The notes beneath the pieces are model-generated. The model was given only the letters and a program-made list of their open reading frames with translations, made no database searches and was not told where the DNA came from. 64,000 nucleotides of DNA, from NCBI RefSeq assembly GCF_964204645.1, contig NC_134027.1:14310485-14374484 (forward strand), given 5' to 3'. The stretch comes from Tubulanus polymorphus (Eukaryota; Nemertea; Palaeonemertea; Tubulaniformes; Tubulanidae). A program made the translations under genes and the position numbers. Positions 1 to 7,800 of this stretch are shown here, one piece after another. Numbering within the stretch: position 1 is the first letter of the stretch; each line of letters opens with the position of its first letter.

Positions 1-124
1 AAAACCATTTGCCTTGAAGTGAAATCGGTGTTCGTAATCGGACTTTAAAACTATGTCGCGTATTATCGGGATAAATATCAGTGCTAGCATCGCTTTTGAG
101 ATACACGTAAAAATCCTGACTCAT
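1..124 (-). CDS. P1 penton-like minor capsid protein, N-terminal fragment (cut by window edge)
   Basis: Forty-one codons are visible, starting MSQDFYVYLKSDASTD and ending ...LQGKWF at the window edge. The pattern (Phe-x-Val/Tyr-x-Leu, Ser, then Pro-Asp-Asn, then Leu-x-x-Pro-Ile-x-Leu-x-Gly-x-Trp) is that of the N terminus of the small jelly-roll, penton-base-like capsid proteins of Polintons and related viruses. The start codon overlaps the stop of the upstream integrase as ATGA, so the two genes are probably read from one transcript. The family assignment rests on this short N-terminal pattern and on the neighbouring Polinton genes. Confidence 0.6.
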   Translation of the reverse strand, partial: MSQDFYVYLKSDASTDIYPDNTRHSFKVRLRTPISLQGKWF

Positions 125-1203
125 GGTAATTTCTTGATATCTCGAGCGTTCACCCAAGAATTGAATTTATCGGGATAGTTATACCACTTTACCAAGTATT
201 GTTTTCGAGCGCCTTTACCTCGAGTTTTAATTATCGACTCGATCTTATACGTTTCATCCTTTTTATTGAATTTTATCAACTCGTAACCATAAAACACGCC
301 ATCTATTGTTACGTCTTGTAAATCTTTAATCTTGTATACAGGTGGTTCACGCATAATTCTTTTCGTAACGACAAACAACTCAGTACTCCAACCGGGTAAA
401 TAGCCTTTTTGGAATTGACCTTTGAGTTCGCTTATTCGAACAGTGTCGCCAACGCGAAACTTAAAATTCACGCGTTTTTTACTTCGGATTGTACCGTATA
501 GATTCTTGAAAACTTTGTGCGCGTTTAACTCGTTGACATCGTTTGGAGCCATTTTTATACTACGATGAAACGATTTATTGTATGACGCTACTATATCTTT
601 AAGCAAATCGATATATCTGTATGAATTTCTATGCGAAAATATCTTATACATTTTCGATTTTAAAGTACGTATCCATCTTTCGATTAAAGCGCATTTCACT
701 TCGTTTTTACTTTGGAAAAAACGTACGCCCTCGTTTTTCAGATACGCCTGCGTTTTTGAACCGACAAATTCTGTGCCTGAATCCGATTGAATAACGCTAG
801 GTTTCCTAATCTTGAAAATCTTTTTAAAACCATCCACAACGGTAGAATTAAATTTATTTTTTAACGGTATAGCGAACGCGTATCTAGACAATACATCGAT
901 AGCCGTCAATAGAAATTTGTAACCGTCGTTGTGTTTCGAAATATTCGAAACGTCGCACAAGTCGACCTGAAATTGCTCGTTCACTCGATAGGCTATAGTT
1001 TTGTTTCTCGGAAATCTCTTTCGCACTTTGGCGTGTAAAGTGTGAACTTCTTGTTCGGTTAACCAGTCTCGTATCTCACGTAAAGAGATATTTTTGTTTT
1101 CTTTTTTACAAATCCGTAGTAATGTATTTGCGTTTGAAAAACTTCCTTCTTTGTCGACGCCATAATATTGATTCGCCAGGAACCTTTTCTGTTCGGCTTT
1201 CAT
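121..1203 (-). CDS. P1 retroviral-type integrase with chromodomain
   Basis: Intact reading frame of about 360 residues starting at the ATG at 1203. The catalytic core shows the first Asp in QVDLCDVSN (about residue 80), the second in IQSDSGTEF (about 140) and the Glu in ALIERWIRTLK (about 173), matching the D,D-35-E pattern. The C terminus has a chromodomain-like stretch (YKIESIIKTRGKGARKQYLV then KWYNYPDKFNSW). This is the Polinton/Maverick integrase family, which inserts linear double-stranded element DNA. The gene lies between the penton-like gene (ATGA overlap) and the TBP gene. No break is visible, so the protein may be functional. Confidence 0.93.
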   Translation of the reverse strand: MKAEQKRFLANQYYGVDKEGSFSNANTLLRICKKENKNISLREIRDWLTEQEVHTLHAKVRKRFPRNKTIAYRVNEQFQVDLCDVSNISKHNDGYKFLLTAIDVLSRYAFAIPLKNKFNSTVVDGFKKIFKIRKPSVIQSDSGTEFVGSKTQAYLKNEGVRFFQSKNEVKCALIERWIRTLKSKMYKIFSHRNSYRYIDLLKDIVASYNKSFHRSIKMAPNDVNELNAHKVFKNLYGTIRSKKRVNFKFRVGDTVRISELKGQFQKGYLPGWSTELFVVTKRIMREPPVYKIKDLQDVTIDGVFYGYELIKFNKKDETYKIESIIKTRGKGARKQYLVKWYNYPDKFNSWVNARDIKKLP

Positions 1204-1321
1204 CAATTACAGTTTTACTACCACAACACGTACTTAATACGCAATTAACTCTATTGAAACGACACTCGAAATTCGGCTCCTCCTGCTTTAAACAACAACA
1301 AAACAACTTTCGCCAATTCAT
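1106..1321 (-). CDS. small Cys-rich ORF overlapping the integrase start (doubtful)
   Basis: A 71-codon frame beginning MNWRKLFCCCLKQEE that overlaps the integrase N terminus in another frame. It would ordinarily be dismissed, but its ATG lies 41 nt downstream of a TTAAAAG box like those in front of other P1 genes, so it may be the first ORF on the integrase transcript. No family is recognised. Most likely it is only the 5' leader of the integrase mRNA. Confidence 0.2.
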   Translation of the reverse strand: MNWRKLFCCCLKQEEPNFECRFNRVNCVLSTCCGSKTVIDESRTEKVPGESILWRRQRRKFFKRKYITTDL

Positions 1322-1361
1322 CTTTTCTCATAATTTTATTTACACTTAAAAAAACAATATG

Positions 1362-1368
1362 CTTTTAA
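1362..1368 (-). promoter_or_regulatory. TTAAAAG box upstream of the integrase unit
   Basis: On the minus strand the sequence reads ATTAAAAGCATA, 41 nt upstream of the ATG at 1321 and about 160 nt upstream of the integrase ATG. It is one of four such boxes in P1 and is interpreted as a TATA-like core promoter. Confidence 0.4.
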
Positions 1369-1376
1369 TGACTTTT

Positions 1377-1901
1377 TTATTTGGAACAAAGAATGGTATA
1401 GAATAGAACTTCTTCATAGGCTTCCCGTAGATCGTAGAGTTTTCTGGCACCCGACAATATTAAAGTACCGCCGTTATGTACTATACATTTTATCCCGTTT
1501 TCGCACTTGTAAACAAAACCGGGAAATATTTCGGGATTGTAGTCACCGGGAACTGTTTTGGAAAGTTCTATTAATTCCACACGTCGATCAGTTTTTACAA
1601 CTCCAGTCATAGTTTGTATTTTGAAATTAGTCAAGCTCACAATATAACCCATCTTTTGCAACAAACGAGCGAATTGTCTTGTACTACGCCGACTGTTAAA
1701 TTCGCTTTTACATCCGGTCACGACCATTTTACCATTTACGAACAATAGACAATTACCCTGTATACTTCTGTGTTTCCATATTAATCCACTAAACTTTCGG
1801 GGGTCATAGACGACATTACACAATTTTCCTGCAATATCGGCTAGATTTAGACGGCAATTCAGATTACCCGTAGACGCAACGTTTACAACTTCAATCATCA
1901 T
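1377..1901 (-). CDS. P1-encoded TATA-binding protein (TBP) homologue
   Basis: The protein is 174 residues, almost exactly a TBP core domain, and shows the two-repeat saddle architecture. Repeat 1 runs from VNVASTGNLNCRLNL through FVNGKMVVTGCKSE to ARLLQKMGY. Repeat 2 runs from FKIQTMTGVV through FPGFVYKC to LILSGARK and a final helix. Of the four Phe residues that intercalate at the TATA box in canonical TBP, three are present (RKFSGLI, LLFVNGK, FPGFVY) and the fourth is replaced (CIVHNGG). The longer open frame begins at 1949, but its first 16 residues lie in a degenerate repeat; the ATG at 1901 starts exactly at the conserved core, so I prefer it. TBP nucleates transcription initiation complexes. 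A copy between integrase and virion-type genes suggests the element directs its own promoters. The frame is intact. Confidence 0.88.
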   Translation of the reverse strand: MMIEVVNVASTGNLNCRLNLADIAGKLCNVVYDPRKFSGLIWKHRSIQGNCLLFVNGKMVVTGCKSEFNSRRSTRQFARLLQKMGYIVSLTNFKIQTMTGVVKTDRRVELIELSKTVPGDYNPEIFPGFVYKCENGIKCIVHNGGTLILSGARKLYDLREAYEEVLFYTILCSK

Positions 1902-1919
1902 TAATGTACCAACTCGATC

Positions 1920-2185
1920 GCAAATGAGACCCACATATCCAATCGACAATTAATATCGATTTATCTTGACCCAAAAATGAAACCCGTACATCCAATTAAC
2001 TATTAGTGTTACGTCAACTCGGTCACAGCACGCCGCGATTAACTCTTAATATCGCGTCACAAAATGAAACTGCTATATCCATTCCACTAATGATATCATT
2101 GCAAAACCCACTGACCGTTGACATGCCAAACACGAATAATGAAGCCCGCATATATCATATCAATCCGCCACAAATGAAGCCAGGT
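1920..2185. repeat. degenerate tandem repeat upstream of the TBP gene
   Basis: A loosely repeated unit with core AAAATGAAACCCGTACATCC recurs at about 1925, 1975, 2063, 2138 and 2173, with spacings of roughly 35-90 nt. It fills the interval between the TBP start and the next gene and could be the TBP regulatory region. No coding capacity is convincing here. Confidence 0.5.
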
Positions 2186-2231
2186 CATTGGTCAAAGCTT
2201 TTTGACAGTCGCGATTAGGTTTTTCTAGTCG

Positions 2232-2912
2232 TTAAAAGGATAACCAGTTTGTGAAATTCACATTGCCATCACGCACTTCACGCAGTCCGGATCCGCTCTG
2301 ATCATACTTTGGTTTCTTCCTCTTTGGAGACAACGACGTATCTAAATCTACGGTAAGTTCACCTTTGATACTTCTCTTTAACGTTTTATTCGAAATAAAA
2401 CTCAATGGTACGTTCAACTCGTTAAATGCAGATATATATTTATCTAGGCCGATATATTCTTGATCCATTTTAGTTTGTACTAACGACATGTGTAAAATAT
2501 CGTCAATGTTGCTTCCACGAATTAGATTGTCCTTGTAAATCAGTTCGCCTTTATCATTCCATTTCAAAATTCCTGGATTATCTTAAAAAAATGCTAATAG
2601 GGATTTACATTTTTTCCTAAATCTTAACGGTAACCGATCAATAATTTTCTGCGTAGTATATTTGCCCGAGATTTCTTTAATATCTTGTGTCGTTTGGTTA
2701 ATGTCCTTTTCTGTAGACGATTTATGTATTTCTTGCTGCAATAACTGATTATACTTTAAGTATTTGAGATCGTCGGGTATTTTGTTATCCGTTAGAGGGT
2801 TGTAGGTAGCGGGTGTTTCTTTTTCTTGTCCACGTTCTTGACTCGCGATAAAAGCTTGTATCGAGGGTAACATGGAATCGGGTAAAATGATTAACTTTTC
2901 AACGTTCTTCAT
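2232..2912 (-). pseudogene. P1 virion-type protein of unknown function, interrupted by an in-frame stop
   Basis: Two frames (2583-2912 and 2232-2567) are in register and separated only by one TAA near 2582-2584, so they are one gene of about 226 codons. The first half is polar with a basic end (LPLRFRKKCKSLLAFF). The second begins KWNDKGELIYKDNLIRGSN, a pattern I associate with a conserved Polinton/adintovirus protein of unknown function, and ends with a basic patch (SPKRKKPK) that could be a nuclear localisation signal. Its ATG overlaps the stop of the pX-like gene as ATGA. The interrupting stop could be decay, readthrough or an assembly error. Confidence 0.6.
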
Positions 2913-3292
2913 GCTATTGCCTTATCTACTATTCGGTTTGCGGCGTTCGTTAAAACAGACGTCAGTATAGGTTTCAAAAGTGGTAGTAAAATGAATGGCA
3001 GAAATCCACCTTTTTGCGAAATTATTCCTCGTTTATGTTTAATGGCTATCGAATTGTTGGCCAACATGCGTATGTAACGCTTATGTTGTTTCAACACGCG
3101 TTTATCTTTGTCGCTATGTTTTATATTCCCGCCTAAACTGTTTTTGGATATCTCGCATACGCACTTGATTAAGTCTGACGGAGCCGATTCTATCAACGCT
3201 CGACGTTGTTTCTTATTACATTTACCCAACACGTGTAAATGATGTATATATTTTTTCACTCTTTGTAACGAGTTGTTTTTACGCGGCGCCAT
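2909..3292 (-). CDS. P1 pX-like basic protein with hydrophobic C terminus
   Basis: 127 residues. The N-terminal half is strongly basic (MAPRKNNSLQRVKKY, CNKKQRRAL). The second half has KHKRGIISQKGGFLPFILLP followed by a hydrophobic helix. The layout of basic body, Gly-Gly and hydrophobic tail is that of the pX-like proteins of adintoviruses/Polintons, a family compared with adenovirus core peptide X and thought to act with packaged DNA or membranes. Its ATG lies 36 nt downstream of a TTAAAAG box that overlaps the ATPase stop codon. Its own stop overlaps the next gene's start as ATGA. Confidence 0.65.
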   Translation of the reverse strand: MAPRKNNSLQRVKKYIHHLHVLGKCNKKQRRALIESAPSDLIKCVCEISKNSLGGNIKHSDKDKRVLKQHKRYIRMLANNSIAIKHKRGIISQKGGFLPFILLPLLKPILTSVLTNAANRIVDKAIA

Positions 3293-3327
3293 GGTCTTCT
3301 TTTATTAGTTATTAGTCGAAAATTATA

Positions 3328-3334
3328 CTTTTAA
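3328..3334 (-). promoter_or_regulatory. TTAAAAG box upstream of the pX-like gene
   Basis: Minus strand CATTAAAAGTATA, 36 nt upstream of the pX-like ATG and overlapping the stop codon of the ATPase gene. Confidence 0.45.
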
Positions 3335-3981
3335 TGAATTTTCTTTGTTTTGTATATTATATGGTATTTATCGCTAGGAAAAATTCTAGTTCTCAAACGC
3401 CATCTATCATCAGTTTTTGGTTTAAAATCCAGTAAAAGATAACCGTGGGGTTCCATGGTAGCGTCTCTAAAGGCCGCTTCAATTTCGTTTTTCAAACCGG
3501 CTTGTTGAGCGAGAACGCGAACTTGATTTCTATCTCGCGCATTTTTAAAAACGACAATATAATGCGAGTTTAAACTAATCGTTCTAAACTCTTTGCCTTT
3601 CGGGAAAATATTTTGTACAATCGTAATAACGCTGATGTTGCGATGATGGGATCCTCGTGTATACAAAGAAGCTAACGCGTTATTACCCCCTACTTCATTC
3701 ATCAGATCGTCGACTATAATTAATGTACGTTTACTGCCATCTATTTTGTCGTAGAGTTCTCCGGAAAAACCCTCTACAAACAGCACTCCAAACTTTTCCA
3801 ATTCATTGAACATTTCGGGTTGCGCCTCCGCGTAACACCAATATATCTTATCGGGATTTTTTTCGACAAGATTCTCCGTTATAACTTTTTTGACAAACAC
3901 ACTTTTACCGGAACCCGTCGGTCCTGCGACTATCATCGTGAATGGGTGGGATAAGTATCTCGGGCCATTATACTCTGCCAT
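3331..3981 (-). CDS. P1 genome-packaging ATPase (FtsK/HerA, A32-like)
   Basis: Intact 216-residue frame. Walker A is VAGPTGSGKSVF (about residues 18-29) and Walker B is TLIIVDDLMNE (about 87-97). Downstream is a sensor-type region SVITIVQNIFPKG and an ...ARDRNQVRVLAQQ stretch with a plausible arginine finger. Length and motif spacing fit the Polinton/adintovirus packaging ATPase, which pumps DNA into the capsid. It is the last gene of the leftward P1 cluster before the central non-coding repeat. Confidence 0.93.
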   Translation of the reverse strand: MAEYNGPRYLSHPFTMIVAGPTGSGKSVFVKKVITENLVEKNPDKIYWCYAEAQPEMFNELEKFGVLFVEGFSGELYDKIDGSKRTLIIVDDLMNEVGGNNALASLYTRGSHHRNISVITIVQNIFPKGKEFRTISLNSHYIVVFKNARDRNQVRVLAQQAGLKNEIEAAFRDATMEPHGYLLLDFKPKTDDRWRLRTRIFPSDKYHIIYKTKKIH

Positions 3982-4027
3982 CTTAGTGTTTTAGTGTTTT
4001 AAGTGTTTTAGCTACGAATGAAAAACA

Positions 4028-4034
4028 CTTTTAA
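4028..4034 (-). promoter_or_regulatory. TTAAAAG box upstream of the ATPase gene
   Basis: Minus strand CTATTAAAAGTGTTT, 47 nt upstream of the ATPase ATG. Followed by several AGTGTTTT/AAACACT repeats in the leader. Confidence 0.45.
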
Positions 4035-4080
4035 TAGAAACAAGGGGGTTGTCAATATTTTAAAAATACAGTACACGCAT

Positions 4081-4353
4081 TTTATAGTTTACTAAATTCT
4101 TTATTTTCACTAAACGAGGTTCTAACAATTTTCAATTTTGAAAAAATGAGGTTTGAACTTTTTTAATAGGAAAATACTATACGGTTTTGACAAAAAATCA
4201 TAAGTTATATTTGAGGTTTAGATTTTTGCGATTTACGCAATTTATAGTTTACTAAATTCTTTATTTTCACTAAACGAGGTTCTAACAATTTTCAATTTTG
4301 AAGAAATGAGGTTTGAACTTTTTTAATGGGAAAATACTATACGGTTTTGACAA
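4081..4353. repeat. 160-bp period tandem duplication in P1 intergenic region
   Basis: About 113 bp starting TTTATAGTTTACTAAATTC at 4081 recurs at 4241 with only a few differences, giving a 160-bp period. Degenerate AGGTTTGA-containing pieces continue to about 4430. This is the non-coding divide between the leftward and rightward P1 genes, so a replication or regulatory role is possible, but nothing in the sequence proves one. Confidence 0.8.
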
Positions 4354-4444
4354 AATAACATTAGTTAAAAATACGGTTTGACTATTTTTCGATTTTAGAT
4401 ATTCGAGGTTTGAATATGTTTTCATAAACGCTATTTGACTTTTT

Positions 4445-4741
4445 TCACACGTCGATATACGGTCTTTGAATGAGATATTTACGTTCCGGTTGAAGATCAA
4501 TCACGTCTAAACAAAATATAGCGCCAACAATTTTATAAAGGAATCGCTCCGTCATATTTAATTCTTTCAAAACTAGGCATAATCCATCTGGTTCGTCGCA
4601 ATTTACAAAATCTTTGGCTAAACGTTGAATATCTGTTAAATGCTTTTGACCGAGTAACACTTGGTGTATTCGCGTGTAATCCAAAATCGTGAATAATAGC
4701 CTTCGTAATAGTCCGTCCATTGTACTTGATAGTCGACCCAT
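4445..4741 (-). CDS. small helical P1 protein of unknown function
   Basis: 98 residues, predicted mostly alpha-helical by eye (LLRRLLFTILDY; LTDIQRLAKDFV; DGLCLVLKELN; FLYKIVGAIFCLDVIDL). The last two segments resemble helices 5 and 6 of death-effector domains (Leu-x-x-x-Leu-Lys-Glu then Leu-x-x-Ile...Asp-x-x-Asp-Leu), but the match is weak. Its ATG lies 28 nt downstream of a TTAAAAG box, which supports it being a real gene. It is head-to-head with the PolB gene, with only about 70 bp between the starts. Confidence 0.45.
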   Translation of the reverse strand: MGRLSSTMDGLLRRLLFTILDYTRIHQVLLGQKHLTDIQRLAKDFVNCDEPDGLCLVLKELNMTERFLYKIVGAIFCLDVIDLQPERKYLIQRPYIDV

Positions 4742-4768
4742 AATTGACTTGTAGACACAGATTAGTCT

Positions 4769-4775
4769 CTTTTAA
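4769..4775 (-). promoter_or_regulatory. TTAAAAG box in the divergent promoter of P1
   Basis: Minus strand TTTTTTAAAAGAGAC, 28 nt upstream of the ATG at 4741. The symmetric A/T core (CTTTTAAAAAAT on the plus strand) is also about 38 nt upstream of the PolB ATG at 4813, so one site could serve both directions. Confidence 0.4.
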
Positions 4776-4812
4776 AAAATAACACATATTCAATCTTTTT
4801 TTCTCACAGAAA

Positions 4813-7800
4813 ATGTATTCATGCCAATACTGCCCGTTGACCTTTGTCAATGAACTGGGTTTGGAACAACACCAACAACTTCACGTTGGTAAGAAGGGGT
4901 TCAAGTGCTTGAGCTGTTGCAAAGCATTTGCGTGTGCGCGCGATTTAACGCAGCACACGTTTATATGTATGACACCCCAACCGGTTCAACAACAGATGCC
5001 TGTAGCTTCGGTCAATCCGGTAAGTAGCTTACAATCGCTCATTTCATTAATTAATTATTTTAATGTATTCTTAAATACCCGGTTTATTTATTTATTTTTT
5101 TTTTTCAGCAAATATGGGACTGCATAATATGTGGTCTTAACTTTGCTGACCAGCAAACACTGACACGTCATCTGAGTTCCCACTTTGGAACTACCGATGG
5201 TTGGCAATGCGTCACATGTGGTAAGGTGTTTGCGCGCAAAGATAATTTGAAGCGGCACGCTAAAACATGTAAGGGACACGCTGTACAACACGTCGTATCG
5301 CGGTCTGTAGTACCGGATACATCGGAGGCTAAACCGGTAAGTTTTGAAATTATGAGTTACAAAAGAAAGAAAAACAAACAAACAAACAAAAAGACCCGTT
5401 ATTTATATTCTATATATTTGTCTATTGAAGGGGTCCGAGTGCATCAAATGTGGCAAGGTGTTTGGACGCGTAGACAACATGCGCCGACACGTCAAAACGT
5501 GTAAAGGATCCGTTGAACCACCGCGTGTAAACCCTCTACCGCGCGTAAACCCTCCGCGTGTGAACCCACCGCCACATCCTGATTGTCACCCCATTCACCC
5601 CGGGACGTCTAACTCTGTAAGTAATCGAACTCATGAATTGCTAAAAAACTCATTCATCTTTAATATAATCCAGGTATTTTTTCTATTTTCTAGCATTCTT
5701 GCGACATATGCGGTAAAACGCTATCTCGTAAAGATAGCTTGGTAAGGCATATGAGGACGTGTCAGCCTAACAAGTCATCGACCTTACCACGACTGCCACC
5801 ACCACCACCAGCCGTACGGGAGTTTACATGCTCGCGATGTTCGGATTCGTTCCATTCGATCGCCGAGTTAAAACGTCACGGCGAGGTATGCGCTCCACGG
5901 CCCTCAACATCGAAACGCCCTATTGACGATATTGATGATGAGGAAGAAGAAACGTGTTCGAAGCGCCCTCACTTTGAAAACCCCGACGAAATAATACGGG
6001 GCAATATTAAACTGGTCAGGGTAAGTAATCGAATACATCAAAATCGTTTAACATAATGACGAACAAAATGACAAAAAAGAATGTTTCCATTATTTTACAG
6101 AACGGCGTACAACACAGCAAAAAATTCAACATGAAAACTGAGTTGTACAAGGTTACCGTGATACCACATGACGACCCGAATAACGACCAACTCGATGCGC
6201 AGGATACACAAGCCACCGTCCGAAATTACCTAACCGACGTTTTAGCGGCAATTAGTGAAATGCTGGACGCTCGTTCGAGTGACATGATTCGTATATCTAT
6301 CGAGCACGCAGAACTCAATGGAAACATTGAATTTCCATTCGTACCGTTGGACGAACTAACGGTCGAATATATACTCGATAGGTTAATACGTGTTCTACAG
6401 TCGAATGAGGATTTGTCTTTGGATGGATTAATTTTCCATTGTACATTCATTCGAATGCCGCTAGGTGGTGTCCGTCGTAAACGCGTCGAGGTAAATTTTG
6501 AGTCGTTTAGACAAAACAAACGCTGTATTGTCTCGATCGATAATGACGATGATTTGTGTCTCGCTAGGTCGTTGGTGGTGGCAAAGGCGCGTGCGGATAA
6601 TGACCCCCGTTATGATACCATACGTAAATGCGACCGACCGACGCAGAAGGATGCGGCGATTGCCCTACACACGAATGCCGGTGTGCCCCAAGGCAAGTGT
6701 GGATTGCGCGAGTTGGACGTATTTTCGAAACAATTATCCGAATACTACATAATTGTTGTAACGGGGGATCATATCGCGTATCACATTTTATACGAGAACA
6801 ATCGCAATGTGTTAGACGCTCAGGGTGTAAATGCCAAAAAACTTATATTATTATATACAGATGGCCATTTCGATGTAATTACATCGATGGCTTCATTTAC
6901 CTGTCGCGTATACTATTGCTATAATTGTAAAAAGGGGTATACGAATACAGAACGACATCGCTGTACCGATAAATGTAGACTTTGCTTTGGGGATTGCGTA
7001 GAACAACGGGGAAATTATTTGTGTATAAAATGCAATATCTATTTTAAATCGGAAGCGTGTTTAGCTAGACACTGCAGACCAAGAGCAGACGGGGTAAGCG
7101 TATGCGATTCGAGAGCGCGATGTTTACAATGCGGGTCTATTGTATCTAGAAAGAAACTTGATCCTAAATCTCACGACTGCGGTCAAAAATACTGCAGTTC
7201 TTGTAAAGAGCAAAAGCCTAGCGGCCATCTTTGCTACATCGGGGTCGCCAAAAGTCAGGATCACGTGGTTTCTGAGGAACAGGGTAACCCTCATACACTA
7301 ATTAACGCGTATTTGGATGCCGATAAGGCTGGCGATGAGCTAAAATATAGAAAGTTCATCGCATTCGATTTCGAAACAACGACTGTGGAATCGAACCACG
7401 TTGTAGTATTGGGCATAGCGCATAGAATATGTCAAATGTGTAAATGGTCGAAACGGACCCCTGACTCGGTTTGCGATTATTGCGGTAAGCATGAACACGT
7501 GTTTAAAACGGACTCTGAATTCTGCGAGTGGTTGTTTACGGAAGAGAATAGGGGCGCCATTGTTTTCGCGCATAATTTTCAATCCTTTGACGGTTACTTT
7601 ATTCTTCAATATTTGGTGTCACAAGGTATATTACCAGATATTGTACCAAACGGCGGGAAAATAATGACTATGACCGTCACACATTTGGACATAAAGTTTT
7701 TGGACACGTTGAATTTTCTACCAATGAAACTCGCTAAATTACCCGAAACACTAGGTATTCCCGAGTTGAAAAAGGGCTATTTTCCGTATAAATTCTGCAC

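Noticed and set aside
578-790. Open frames antisense to the integrase, PolB and other genes (for example 578-790, 6226-6519, 7340-7609, 33433-34065)
   Set aside because: They are antisense shadows of well-supported genes with no independent support.
121-1203. Retrovirus or gypsy integrase
   Set aside because: The gene is next to a packaging ATPase, pX-like protein and PolB, has no gag or RT nearby, and the sequence pattern is that of Polinton integrases.
2006-2218. 70-codon plus-strand open frame
   Set aside because: It lies in degenerate tandem repeats upstream of the TBP gene and shows no protein-like features.
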